Source: Actinobacteria bacterium UBA2279 | GTDB lineage: Bacteria; Actinomycetota; Coriobacteriia; Anaerosomatales; Anaerosomataceae | NCBI GenBank assembly: GCA_002347365.1 | Contig: DDWT01000012.1 | Span: forward strand, 1-60,535 | Length of the DNA: 60,535 bases | Direction of reading: 5' to 3' | Shown here: in pieces, positions 40,915 through 49,660 of the stretch | Layout of the letters: each line of letters begins with the position of its first letter | Position numbering within the stretch: the first letter of the stretch is position 1 | The notes under the pieces: generated by a model | Seen by the model: the letters and a program-made list of their open reading frames with translations, nothing else | What the model was told of the DNA's origin: nothing | The model's database searches: none | Translations under genes and position numbers: made by a program

Positions 40915-41193
40915 GTGCCCGAAGAGCAGAGAGGGGCTTACAAGCAGAAGGCGGACGCCGAACTGGACGTGATGAGGGCGAAGCTCGATGAGATGAGAGC
41001 GCGGGTCGAGAGTGCATCAGCCGATGCGAAGCTGGAGTTGCTCGAGCGCGTCGACGAAGTCTCGAGGTCATATGAAGAGGCGAAACAGCGCCTCTCTGCG
41101 ATGGCGGACGCTGCGGACGACAAATGGGATGAGGCGAAGGTCTGCTTCGAGGGCGCATGGGATGCCCTGAAGGAGAAGGTCGCGAGCCTCTGA
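40915..41193 (+). CDS. Small coiled-coil protein (92 aa)
   Basis: A highly charged helical protein (DVMRAKLDEMRARVESASADAKLEL, VDEVSRSYEEAKQRLSAMADAADDKWDEAK) resembling apolipoprotein-like stress or CsbD/YtxH-type coiled coils. No enzyme motif. GTG at 40915 is 8 nt behind AAGGAG (40901-40906) and is preferred to TTG 40894. It precedes a GlsB-like membrane protein, a frequent combination in stress-envelope operons. Confidence 0.7.
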   Translation: MPEEQRGAYKQKADAELDVMRAKLDEMRARVESASADAKLELLERVDEVSRSYEEAKQRLSAMADAADDKWDEAKVCFEGAWDALKEKVASL

Positions 41194-41246
41194 AACTTGC
41201 GGCAACCGGAAGTCTTGGAGATACGCGCAAGACGAGAGGAGAAGCA

Positions 41247-41489
41247 TTGGGAATTCTCAGTTGGGTGATCGTCGGCGGGCTGGCAGGGCTGCTGGCTCAG
41301 TATCTGATGGGCGAGAAGAGCGGGTGCCTTGTCGCTGTACTCGTCGGCATCGTCGGTGCGCTCATCGGCGGATTCGTGCTCAACCTGTTCGGCATAGGTG
41401 GAGTGAACGGCCTGAGCCTATGGTCGGTCATCGTCGCCACCCTGGGTGCCGTGATACTGCTCGCTGTGTTCAGAGCCATCAGGCGCTAG
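41247..41489 (+). CDS. GlsB/YeaQ/YmgE-family membrane protein (transglycosylase-associated)
   Basis: 80 residues, three membrane helices: WVIVGGLAGLLAQYLMG, CLVAVLVGIVGALIGGFVLNLFG, LWSVIVATLGAVILLAVFRAI. The GGLAGLLA start and IVGALIGGFV helix are the family signature; members are linked to general stress. TTG at 41247 has AGGAGAAG 3 nt upstream. It lies between the coiled-coil gene and the APC permease. Confidence 0.88.
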   Translation: MGILSWVIVGGLAGLLAQYLMGEKSGCLVAVLVGIVGALIGGFVLNLFGIGGVNGLSLWSVIVATLGAVILLAVFRAIRR

Positions 41490-41502
41490 GGGCGCATCGC
41501 TC

Positions 41503-42831
41503 TTGGAGAGTCCAAACGGCCACTCCAACCGAGAGGCGGTCTACGAGAAGGGCGTGATCTCACTGCCCGGTGCTGTCGCGCTCGGTTCCGGCGTGATGAT
41601 AGGGGCAGGGGTTCTTGCCGTCACCGGGCAGATCGCCGAGCTTTCCGGAGCGCTGTTCCCGCTCGCGTTCGTCGTGGCGGCCGTGGTCTCCGGTTTCAGC
41701 GCCTACTCCTACATCAAGCTCGCCAAGGCATATCCCTCGGCGGGGGGTATCGCCACCTTCCTCCAGAAGTGCTACGGAGACGGTGTGCTCACGGCTGGGC
41801 TTGCGCTGTTGATGTACCTGTCGATGGTCCTGAACCAGAGCCTGGTTGCGCGTACCTTCGGAACCTATGTGATGCAGCTCTTCGACATAGCCCCCGACAG
41901 CGTTCTGGTGTCGGCGCTCGGCGTGGTGCTGCTGCTTGTGGCGATGGTGGTGAACTTGGTCGGCACCGAAGCAGTCGAGAGGCTTTCGCTGCTCACGGCC
42001 GCGGTCAAGATTGGCGGACTGGTGGTCTTCGCAAGTGCAATCCTCTGGCTGTCGGACTCCGGACTCCGTCTGGGAACGAGTGCTCCAGACGACACAGGTA
42101 TCGCATCACTCCTCGGCGCGGTGGCGCTCGGGGTGTTGGCCTACAAGGGTTTCACAACGATAACGAACCAGGGCGACGAACTCGTCGAGCCTCGCAAGAA
42201 CGTGGGTCGAGCGATTATTATCTCCATCGTGATCTGCGCCGCGCTCTACCTGCTCGTATCGCTCGCGGTGGCCTCACAGCTAACGGTCCCGGAGATCATC
42301 AACGCTCGTGACTATGCTCTTGCCGAGGCGGCCCGCCCCTTCTTCGGCGATGCGGGTCTCTGGTTCACGGTCGGGTTCGCGGTGATTGCGACGAGCACGG
42401 GTGTGATGGTGAGCGTCTTCGCCGTTTCGCGCATGCTCGCGATGCTGACCAAGATGAAACTCGTACCGCACAGCCACTTCGGCATGCCGGGAAGCATCCA
42501 GAAGCACACGGTCGTCTACACCGTTGCCATCGCCATCGCGCTCACCGTCTTAGGGGACCTGTCCCGCATCGCCTCTCTCGGGGCGATCATCTACATAGCC
42601 ATGGACATCGGTATCCACTGGGGCGTCATCACGAAGGTGCGCGACGCGACCGAGATCGTTGTCTGGGTGCCCGCTCTCGCGATCGTTTTGGACCTCGCAG
42701 TTCTGGGAGGTCTCGTGTGGGTGAAGATCGGCAGCGATCAGATGCTCGTGGTAGCAGCGATCGCAGTGTTCGTTCTTGTTTTTGGCGGCGAGTGGCTTTA
42801 TCTGCGCTTCGCCGCTTCGACCGATAGATAG
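41503..42831 (+). CDS. APC-superfamily amino acid permease
   Basis: 442 residues, about twelve helices. The first segment has the APC signature GVISLPGAVALGSGVMIGAGVLAVTG; later VALGVLAYKGFTTITNQGDELVEPRKNVGRAI is the family's conserved loop (F..N.AEE.KNP type). Substrate, probably an amino acid or polyamine, cannot be read. TTG at 41503 is the only start in reach and has a weak binding site (AGGGG); GTG inside KGVISLPG is an alternative. Confidence 0.85.
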   Translation: MESPNGHSNREAVYEKGVISLPGAVALGSGVMIGAGVLAVTGQIAELSGALFPLAFVVAAVVSGFSAYSYIKLAKAYPSAGGIATFLQKCYGDGVLTAGLALLMYLSMVLNQSLVARTFGTYVMQLFDIAPDSVLVSALGVVLLLVAMVVNLVGTEAVERLSLLTAAVKIGGLVVFASAILWLSDSGLRLGTSAPDDTGIASLLGAVALGVLAYKGFTTITNQGDELVEPRKNVGRAIIISIVICAALYLLVSLAVASQLTVPEIINARDYALAEAARPFFGDAGLWFTVGFAVIATSTGVMVSVFAVSRMLAMLTKMKLVPHSHFGMPGSIQKHTVVYTVAIAIALTVLGDLSRIASLGAIIYIAMDIGIHWGVITKVRDATEIVVWVPALAIVLDLAVLGGLVWVKIGSDQMLVVAAIAVFVLVFGGEWLYLRFAASTDR

Positions 42832-42862
42832 TCTCCCTCGAGATAGCGATCAGCGAAGCTCT

Positions 42863-43801
42863 TCACACGCGGTCGTTCGCCTCGCCGACACTGATCGCAT
42901 ACGAAGTCGGTACGATCGGCTGGCCTCGTCGGTGTGCGACGACCTGAGTGATCTCGGCACCGAAAAGCACGATCTGGCTGGCCAAGTACACCCACATGAT
43001 CAAGACGACAGGAGTACCGGCGACTCCCAGGGCGCTGCCAACGCCGATCCGAGCGACGTATTCCCGAAAGCCGAGCGTGGCCAGCGCAAGTAGCGCTGTC
43101 GTGATCGCCGAGCCCAGCCACACCTCTTGCCACCTGATGCGAGCGTCCGGCAAGACCTTGTACGCGTAAGCGATGACGGCCAGCGATCCGAGTACCCAGA
43201 CCGCAGACCGCACGTATCCTCCGAGCCCCGGGATCCCGCTGGCAACGATTCCGGCGTCCAGCGCCCAGCCGAGCAGCGCATCTGCGATGACGACGCCTGC
43301 GACTATCAGTGCGCCTGCGACTATCAGCGTGAACGGCAACATTCGCAGCAGCACGACGCGATACCATGACGTGCGGGATCGGATGCGGACGCCCCACACG
43401 ACGTTGAGCCCGTTCTGCAACTGCATGAACGCCCGGGCTGATCCCACCAAGACCAGCACGCCGCCGCCCGCTGTCGCCCAGACATTCGTCGTCGGTACCG
43501 CAGAGGCGCTCGCGATGATGCTTTTCAGCGTCTCCGCACTGCTCGCGCCGAACGCATTGCCAACGAACCTGGTCGCCTCCTGCATCATGGTCTCGCTGCC
43601 AAAGACGAGACCGCCGATCGCGATCACGGCCACGGCCAGCGGAGCGAGTGCAAACAGCGCGTGGTAGGCGATCGCCGCAGCGAGCTGCGGGGCGTGGTCG
43701 TCTCCATACGCTTTGATGGCGGTCCACAGAATGTCCCTCACTGATATGAGGGACTCCTTCGCGGCACTGTATGGTTCATGTGGCGCGCGCTTGGAGTGCA
43801 T
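42863..43801 (-). CDS. YihY/virulence factor BrkB family inner-membrane protein
   Basis: 312 residues with six helices. Family features: IAYHALFALAPLAVAVIAIGGLVFG, PGLGGYVRSAVWVLGSLAVIAYAYKVLPDARIRWQEVWLGS, and TPVVLIMWVYLASQIVLFGAEI near the end. Function unknown (not RNase BN, an old misassignment). ATG at 43801 has GGGAGGG upstream; the frame is open farther up but has no supported start. It converges with the permease gene. Confidence 0.9.
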   Translation of the reverse strand: MHSKRAPHEPYSAAKESLISVRDILWTAIKAYGDDHAPQLAAAIAYHALFALAPLAVAVIAIGGLVFGSETMMQEATRFVGNAFGASSAETLKSIIASASAVPTTNVWATAGGGVLVLVGSARAFMQLQNGLNVVWGVRIRSRTSWYRVVLLRMLPFTLIVAGALIVAGVVIADALLGWALDAGIVASGIPGLGGYVRSAVWVLGSLAVIAYAYKVLPDARIRWQEVWLGSAITTALLALATLGFREYVARIGVGSALGVAGTPVVLIMWVYLASQIVLFGAEITQVVAHRRGQPIVPTSYAISVGEANDRV

Positions 43802-43909
43802 CCCGATCGCCCTCCCAGTCTGGTGTGCTTCCGCGAAACCCCGGCCTGACTCGTGCGCGGGAGTGCAGTGAGTACGTACCCGAACACTGTCGTGCTGTGT
43901 TGACTCGGC

Positions 43910-43931
43910 GGGTCGCCAACCATGGCGACCC
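43910..43931. terminator. Hairpin of the repeat family (copy D)
   Basis: GGGTCGCC pairs with GGCGACCC around AACCAT, followed by TTCTGCGTGG as in copies B and E. It is preceded by TGACTCGGC instead of TGACGAAGG. It lies upstream of both divergent genes (YihY and TetR), an odd place for a terminator. Confidence 0.5.
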
Positions 43932-43980
43932 TTCTGCGTGGAAGAATCGTGTGACGTGAGTAGCATGCCCGCTTGCGCGG

Positions 43981-44018
43981 TACTGAACAGCGGTATAGCA
44001 TACTGAACATGAGTTCAG
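43981..44018. promoter_or_regulatory. TetR operator overlapping the start codon
   Basis: TACTGAACA occurs twice, at 43981-43989 and 44001-44009, exactly two helical turns apart, and CTGAAC (44003-44008) pairs with GTTCAG (44013-44018) around the ATG. TATAGC between the repeats may be the -10. The gene has no ribosome-binding site, so the mRNA could be leaderless. Confidence 0.6.
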
Positions 44019-44668
44019 TCAATCGCCAAGACGACCGCACAGCCGCCGCTCGTATACGCGACGAGGCGATAGCGCGCTTCGGAGATGTGGGATTTCAGAA
44101 GGCGACGGTTCGAGACATCGCATCGGCTGCGGGAGTCTCTGCGGGACTCGTTTTGCATCACTTCGGCTCCAAGGAGGGTCTTCGTGAGGCCTGCGACGCT
44201 CATGTGGCGGCACAGTACGGCGAGCGCAGGAACCGGGCGGTCGATTCCGGAAACACCGATGCCTTTGCGGCACTTTCCGGACTTCGCGAGGAGCTCCCGC
44301 ATCTGAAGTATCTGCTCCGTTCACTCCGGGAGGGAACGCCGGCGTCGGCACGCTTGTTCGACGAGATCGTGCGTGAGACCGAGGCGCTTATGGCGCACAG
44401 TGTCGAAGCGGGCGTGCTGCGCCCGAGCGACAACCTGCACGATCTGGTCGTGCTGCTTGTAGGGTGGCAGTTCGGTGGACTCGTGCTGCAGGAGCACATC
44501 GCCCGGGCAATGGGCGCCGAGCCGTTCAGTGATGAACTGGTCGTCCGCATAGCGCGGGCATCGCTCGAGGTTCTGACGCACGGCGTCTTTGCGGACTCCG
44601 GTTACGAGGACGCCTGGAAGGACTTCGAAGCCAGCGGCGAGCCGCCGCCATCCGCCGAGAGACTCTAG
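44009..44668 (+). CDS. TetR-family repressor of the ABC exporter operon
   Basis: 219 residues. N-terminal HTH (FQKATVRDIASAAGVSAGLVLHHFGSKEGLREAC) with the TetR pattern; helical ligand-binding C-terminal part. ATG at 44009 lies within its own presumed operator. The ABC transporter genes follow 68 bp downstream, the usual order of a self-regulated drug or antibiotic efflux unit. Confidence 0.92.
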   Translation: MSSVNRQDDRTAAARIRDEAIARFGDVGFQKATVRDIASAAGVSAGLVLHHFGSKEGLREACDAHVAAQYGERRNRAVDSGNTDAFAALSGLREELPHLKYLLRSLREGTPASARLFDEIVRETEALMAHSVEAGVLRPSDNLHDLVVLLVGWQFGGLVLQEHIARAMGAEPFSDELVVRIARASLEVLTHGVFADSGYEDAWKDFEASGEPPPSAERL

Positions 44669-44736
44669 TCCCGGTCGCAGCACAAGCAGCGAGACCGGGA
44701 TCGACCACACCGATCCACCACACGGCAGAGGGAGCG

Positions 44737-45660
44737 ATGAGAATGGCGAACATCATCGAGACAACGGGGCTCGTCAAGGACTTCGGGAAGGTCCGGGCGC
44801 TCGATGGCCTCGACCTCAGTGTGGCGCACGGAGAAGTGCACGGGTTGCTCGGCCCCAATGGTGCAGGCAAGACGACCACGATACGCGTTCTTCTCGGCCT
44901 TCTGCGGGCCGATGGGGGCTCGGCAACCATGCTGGGCGGCGATCCCTGGGCCGACGCGGTGGCCCTGCACCGCCGCCTCGCGTATGTGCCGGGTGACGTG
45001 GAGCTCTGGCCCAACCTGACCGGTGGCGAGGCGATCGATCTTCTCGGTCGACTGCGTGGCGATGTCGACAAGGTGAGGCGTGACACGCTCATCGAGCGAT
45101 TCGACCTGGACCCCACGAAGAAGGGGCGCACGTACTCCAAGGGCAACCGGCAGAAGGTCGCGCTCATAGCGGCGCTCGCCTCGGACGCCGAGCTGCTGCT
45201 GCTGGACGAGCCCACAGCTGGCCTTGACCCGCTCATGGAGGCGGTCTTCCAGGAAGTCATCCGCGACATGAAGGCCGAAGGGCGCACGGTGTTGCTCTCA
45301 AGCCACATCCTCGCCCAGGTGGAGGTGCTGGCCGATCGCATCTCGATCATCCGCCAGGGCAAGGTCGTGGAGTCCGGCTCGCTCAAAGACCTGCGACACC
45401 TCACCCGCACCACCTTCACCATCGAGACCGCTCAGCCTGCGGACGCGATCGCCGAGATGCCCGGCGTGTACGGCTTCGAGCCCACCGATGGCCAGGTGCG
45501 CTTCGATGTTGACGCCGAGCACGTGGACTCCGTCGTTCGTGCGGTCTCAGCCCTCGGCGTTAGGGCGATCGTGTCGCATCCGCCAACTCTCGAGCAGCTG
45601 CTGCTTCGCCACTACGGCGATCAGATCGAGCTGGCCGAGGCCGCGGAGGTGGCGCGATGA
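44737..45660 (+). CDS. ABC transporter ATPase (drug/antibiotic export type)
   Basis: 307 residues: Walker A GPNGAGKTT, Walker B LLLLDEPTAGLDP, H-loop LSSHILAQ. The signature is YSKGNRQK rather than LSGGQ, as in the ABC-2 drug exporters of actinobacteria. A C-terminal accessory domain of about 80 residues follows. ATG at 44737 has GAGGGAG upstream. Its stop overlaps the permease start. Confidence 0.93.
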   Translation: MRMANIIETTGLVKDFGKVRALDGLDLSVAHGEVHGLLGPNGAGKTTTIRVLLGLLRADGGSATMLGGDPWADAVALHRRLAYVPGDVELWPNLTGGEAIDLLGRLRGDVDKVRRDTLIERFDLDPTKKGRTYSKGNRQKVALIAALASDAELLLLDEPTAGLDPLMEAVFQEVIRDMKAEGRTVLLSSHILAQVEVLADRISIIRQGKVVESGSLKDLRHLTRTTFTIETAQPADAIAEMPGVYGFEPTDGQVRFDVDAEHVDSVVRAVSALGVRAIVSHPPTLEQLLLRHYGDQIELAEAAEVAR

Positions 45661-47282
45661 CGACCGCCGCTTCCACGCGCGGGGGCGGCACGCTGGCGGG
45701 TACCGGCACTCTCGTCCGGCTGATGCTGCGCCGCGACCGCGTGAAATTGACCTCATGGATATTGAGCCTCGTGGCCTTCTGGACGTACTACACCAAACTG
45801 GTGCCCTCGGCATATCCCAAACAGTCCGATCTGGACGCCATCGCGGGCATGATGGGCGGTCCGGCCGGCCGCATGTGGACGGGCCCCACCTACTTCCTCG
45901 ATAACATGACTCACGAGACCTTCATCCCGGCCGCCTATGGTGTCTACCTCATACTCCTGGTCGCGCTCATGAGCATCCTGCTGATCATCAGACACACGCG
46001 GGTTGAGGAGCAGACCGGCCGAGCCGAACTTGTCCGCGCAAGCGTCGTCGGGCGTCACGCGCCGCTCACGGCGGCCATGCTCGTGGCGGTCATCGCGAAT
46101 GCCATCGTCGCCGTGCTCATCGCGATCGTGATGATCACCGACCCGCTGTTCGCCACCGAAGGCTCGCTCTTGTTCGCCGCGGGAAGCTTCGTGTCCGGTC
46201 TTGCCTTCGCCGGGATGACTGCTGTGATCGTGCAGGTCACCGAGTACTCGCGGACGGCGACGAGCCTGGCAGCGGGTGCGGGTCTGGGTCTCGCGTTCAT
46301 GATCAAGGCATTCGGCGACATGGGTGACGCGCATGGCACGCTCCTGTCCTGGTTCTCGCCGTTCGCCTGGCCGCAGCAGACGGCACCGTTCGTGCTCGAT
46401 CGCTGGTGGCCGCTCCTGTTCTCGCTCGTGTTCGCGGCGGTGACGGCGGCGCTGGGCTTCGCCCTCTCCGCGCACCGTGACGTCGGCGCTGGCCTCGTGC
46501 CCGCGCGTGGGGGCAAGGCCCGTGCTGCCCGATGGCTTGGATCGCCGCTCGGTCTTGCGTGGCGCCTGGAGCGCAGGACGATCATGTGGTGGATCCTCGG
46601 AATGGGCTTCATGGGGATGGCAATGGGCGCGTTCGCCGATGCGCTGGCTCCAGAGAACGTGCCGGAAGTCCTCGGTGAGGTCCTCGGCTCGGCTGACGCC
46701 GGTCTGGGAGGCTACGTCGCCTACATGGGCGTGTTCATGGCCACGATCGTCGCGATCTACGCAGTGCTTTCGATGCAGGGCGTGCGTGCCGAGGAGATCG
46801 GTGGCCGAGCGGAACCCGTTCTTGCCGCCGCGGTCAGTCGCCAGTCATGGCTGGGCGCCAATCTTGCCGTCGGGGCCCTGGGAGTGCTTCTCATCATGGG
46901 CGCCACCGGGCTTGGCACCGGTCTGGGTGTGGCGTCGGTGACCGCTGACAACGCGTGGGTCTGGGATGCGACGCTGGTGCATCTCAACCATGTGCCGGCG
47001 ATCCTGGTGGTACTGGGTGTGGCGGGACTGCTCTTCGGATGGGCACCCCGTTTCCAGGGCTTCGCGTGGGCGGTCGTCGCCTACGGGTTCATCGCGGGCA
47101 CGTTCGGCCAGCTGATGCGCCTGCCCGATTGGATGATGGGTCTGTCGCCGTTCGAGCATGCAGCGCGCATGCCCGTCGAGACCTTCGAACTCGCGCCTGT
47201 CGCGATTCTCGGTGCCATCACCGTGGGCTTGGTGGTGTTCGGTCTCGTGGGCATCAGGAGGCGCGGCATCGGCACGGCGTAG
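45657..47282 (+). CDS. ABC-2-type exporter permease
   Basis: 541 residues, about twelve membrane segments in two homologous halves (LTSWILSLVAFWTYYTKL and TIMWWILGMGFMGMAMGAF begin them), like the tetronasin-resistance type permeases. It pairs with the ATPase encoded just before (ATGA overlap at 45657). The substrate is probably a hydrophobic drug or lipid. A hairpin at 47314-47342 follows. Confidence 0.9.
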   Translation: MTTAASTRGGGTLAGTGTLVRLMLRRDRVKLTSWILSLVAFWTYYTKLVPSAYPKQSDLDAIAGMMGGPAGRMWTGPTYFLDNMTHETFIPAAYGVYLILLVALMSILLIIRHTRVEEQTGRAELVRASVVGRHAPLTAAMLVAVIANAIVAVLIAIVMITDPLFATEGSLLFAAGSFVSGLAFAGMTAVIVQVTEYSRTATSLAAGAGLGLAFMIKAFGDMGDAHGTLLSWFSPFAWPQQTAPFVLDRWWPLLFSLVFAAVTAALGFALSAHRDVGAGLVPARGGKARAARWLGSPLGLAWRLERRTIMWWILGMGFMGMAMGAFADALAPENVPEVLGEVLGSADAGLGGYVAYMGVFMATIVAIYAVLSMQGVRAEEIGGRAEPVLAAAVSRQSWLGANLAVGALGVLLIMGATGLGTGLGVASVTADNAWVWDATLVHLNHVPAILVVLGVAGLLFGWAPRFQGFAWAVVAYGFIAGTFGQLMRLPDWMMGLSPFEHAARMPVETFELAPVAILGAITVGLVVFGLVGIRRRGIGTA

Positions 47283-47313
47283 GCCTGGGGTCTTGTCGCC
47301 AGAGCAGAATGAC

Positions 47314-47342
47314 GAAGGGCCGCCTCAAGATGGCGGCCCTTC
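47314..47342 (+). terminator. Terminator-like hairpin behind the ABC operon (copy E)
   Basis: GAAGGGCCGCC pairs over 11 bp with GGCGGCCCTTC around TCAAGAT, preceded by TGAC and followed by TGCGTGGGG. Position directly behind the operon supports a terminator role. Confidence 0.65.
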
Positions 47343-47451
47343 TGCGTGGGGACGCTCAACGAACCGTCACGCTCTGGCTAGTTCAAGTCTGCATCTTGGG
47401 GCGGTCCGGGGAGGATTCCGATGCGTTACGGACTCTCGAGACAGTATGCTG

Positions 47452-48000
47452 CTACGGCGCATCGCCGTGTTCACGAAGACGCAATGCGACCCAAGATAGC
47501 GCTGCCGCTGCCAGTGAGATGATCAGCCAGCCGACTCTAGCCCCCGGTAGAGTGCGGGGGACGATTTGGCCGGGTGCGACTACCCGCAATGTGTCGGCTT
47601 CGATTGTCATGTCGCCGCCGTACTGGGGGTCAGCGGCGTGGAACCGGCCTGTGACCTGTACGATGTCACCCCTGTGCCCGAAATCGCCGAACAGGTGGAC
47701 CGCGCGGGCCGCCTCGGTACCCACGATCACGGCCTGCCCCGAGTTGTAGCCCGCGAGTTCGGCGCCTTCCGGCACCGTGGATCGCGAGTATGCATCGTCA
47801 TTCAGGTGCAGCCACGTCAGGTCGCCGCGGGCCATGGCTTCGCCGATAGCCTCGCCGGTGAACGTCACCATCTTGCCGTCCCACTCATCGGCCCGCTCCA
47901 TGAGCTCTGCGCTGCTGACCTGAGGAGGGCCGACCGCAACAGCGATCTGCGGGCATACGAGTACAAGCAGCAGGGTGATCGGAAGGATGAATCGTCTCAT
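47452..48000 (-). CDS. Exported OB-fold-like protein of the Trk operon
   Basis: 182 residues. Signal peptide (FILPITLLLVLVCPQIAVA), an OB-like beta domain (WDGKMVTFTGEAIGEAMARGDLTWLHLNDDAY, RGDIVQVTGRFHAAD) and a C-terminal helix (GWLIISLAAAALSWVALRL) before a charged tail. ATG at 48000 overlaps the TrkH stop (ATGA). No function is known; its place as last gene of the potassium operon suggests an accessory surface subunit. Confidence 0.75.
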   Translation of the reverse strand: MRRFILPITLLLVLVCPQIAVAVGPPQVSSAELMERADEWDGKMVTFTGEAIGEAMARGDLTWLHLNDDAYSRSTVPEGAELAGYNSGQAVIVGTEAARAVHLFGDFGHRGDIVQVTGRFHAADPQYGGDMTIEADTLRVVAPGQIVPRTLPGARVGWLIISLAAAALSWVALRLREHGDAP

Positions 48001-49496
48001 CGGCCCCTGATCACCGCCCAGATCCATCCTGCGAGAGCGAACACGGCGAGGAACTCCATGCGCCCGAGCCACATCGCGATAGTGAGCACAAGCTTCATGC
48101 CCCAGGGCATGGCGGGTGAGATGACTCCGCAGGAGAGTCCCGTGTTGGATGCGGCCGACACGCCGTCGAACATGGCCTCGATCAGGGGATATCCCGACAG
48201 GACTCCCACGAGTGCGACGACTGCATGCATGGTGAGGAAGGCAACCGTGAGGTTGAGTGCACCGCGCGCGATCTCATCGGTCAGCACGACATCTTTGATG
48301 TGATGGTACTTGGTCCTGATCACAGCGGACTCAGGGCTTACCATCTTACGAATGTCCTGGACGAACGATCGGGTGATGATGCCCACCCGGAGTCCCTTGA
48401 TCCCGCCAGCGGTGGAACCTGACGATGCGCCGATCACCATCGCGGCGATCAGCGCGAGCATAGCGATCGGCCCCCACTGAGTGACGAATGTGCGTGAGTA
48501 GATGGTCCCGAAGCCGGTGGTCGTGTGTGCCGACATGAGCTGATAGAAGACTTTGCGGAACAAGATCATCGTATCCGGGTACACGCCCGCTTTCGCGAGG
48601 CCGAACGTCGCGACCGCGGTCAGGACGAGCAAGGTCGCAGCAAAGCTCCGCGTCTCGATGTTCCGGATGATCTCCTTACGGTCCTTGGTCCAGACAGCCC
48701 AGTGGACCGCGAAGTTCAAGGAGCCGGCGAAGAAGATGACGATGCATGCGATCTCGAACGCAAGGGAGTGGTACCAGATCGTGTTGTAGGACTGTGGTGC
48801 GAAGCCGCCGGTACTGAATGCGCCCATGAATACCCAGAGTCCGTGCAGGACGGCGCGCACGGGTTCCTGACCCAGGCCCAGGCCCAACAACGTCAGGATC
48901 GTGGAGCCCACAATGAGCCATACCAGGCTGATGAGCCAGATGATCCTCGCGGTGCCGATGATGTTGGGGAGCAGGCGCTCCTCTTTGCCCTCCCCGGCGG
49001 AGAGGCTGAAGGTCCCAGGCGTTCCTTTGAACAAGAAGGCGAGGGCGAGGACCACGATTCCCTGTCCTCCCGCGAAAGTCAGGACGAACCGCCACATGTT
49101 CAACCCGTTGGCCACATGGTCAAGATCTTGTAGCAAGTAGAGTCCGGTGGTAGTGAAGCCGCTCATCACGTCGAACACACAGTCGAGCAGGCTGGCGTAG
49201 TGACCGGAAAGTGCGTAGGGGATGGAGCCCAGAACGGTCGCAGCCAACCATGATGTGGAGACCGTGATGAACGCATGTCTGCGGAGCAGACCGTTCTGCG
49301 TGTGGAAGATCGCCTGCAAGGCCAAGCCGATCGCCAGGCACACCGACATACCGATCCCGAAGTCGACAGCCGTGCTCCACTCGCCGAACACCAGGGAGGT
49401 TCCGAGTGGCAGCAGCATCAAGATGCCCACACCGACTATGACCCGACCCGTGTAGGTGGCGATTATGCGGTGATCCTCGGCAGTGGGCCGGAGCAT
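47997..49496 (-). CDS. trkH: TrkH-type potassium uptake channel subunit
   Basis: 499 residues with the four pore repeats and their filter segments: SGFTTTGLYL, GAFSTGGFAPQ, AHTTTGFGT and ASNTGLSCG. It conducts K+ (possibly with Na+) and is gated by a TrkA-type partner. ATG at 49496 is coupled (TGATG) to the 54-residue frame upstream; a GTG at 49511 is less likely. It lies in one operon with TrkA and a KdpDE-like pair. Confidence 0.94.
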   Translation of the reverse strand: MLRPTAEDHRIIATYTGRVIVGVGILMLLPLGTSLVFGEWSTAVDFGIGMSVCLAIGLALQAIFHTQNGLLRRHAFITVSTSWLAATVLGSIPYALSGHYASLLDCVFDVMSGFTTTGLYLLQDLDHVANGLNMWRFVLTFAGGQGIVVLALAFLFKGTPGTFSLSAGEGKEERLLPNIIGTARIIWLISLVWLIVGSTILTLLGLGLGQEPVRAVLHGLWVFMGAFSTGGFAPQSYNTIWYHSLAFEIACIVIFFAGSLNFAVHWAVWTKDRKEIIRNIETRSFAATLLVLTAVATFGLAKAGVYPDTMILFRKVFYQLMSAHTTTGFGTIYSRTFVTQWGPIAMLALIAAMVIGASSGSTAGGIKGLRVGIITRSFVQDIRKMVSPESAVIRTKYHHIKDVVLTDEIARGALNLTVAFLTMHAVVALVGVLSGYPLIEAMFDGVSAASNTGLSCGVISPAMPWGMKLVLTIAMWLGRMEFLAVFALAGWIWAVIRGR

Positions 49497-49660
49497 CAAC
49501 GGCCCAGCCACCTCGCGATTTCCATGGATACAAAAGCGAGTCCGCCCATGAGTACGACGAACAGCGCTTCGGTGACGATCCCGCTGATGTAGCGAAGTGG
49601 CGAGACATGTCGTGCTGAATTGCCGCCGTCCTTAGGACGGGGCATCTTCACGGATATCAT
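49496..49660 (-). CDS. 54-residue single-span membrane protein between trkA and trkH
   Basis: A small frame starting MISVKMPRPKDGG, with one helix (GIVTEALFVVLMGGLAFVSM) and a basic end (EIARWLGR). Its ATG overlaps the TrkA stop by 4 nt (ATGA at 49657-49660) and its TGA overlaps the TrkH ATG (TGATG). Such double coupling is strong support for a real gene. By analogy with KdpF or similar small subunits it may stabilise TrkH (inference). Confidence 0.8.
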   Translation of the reverse strand: MISVKMPRPKDGGNSARHVSPLRYISGIVTEALFVVLMGGLAFVSMEIARWLGR

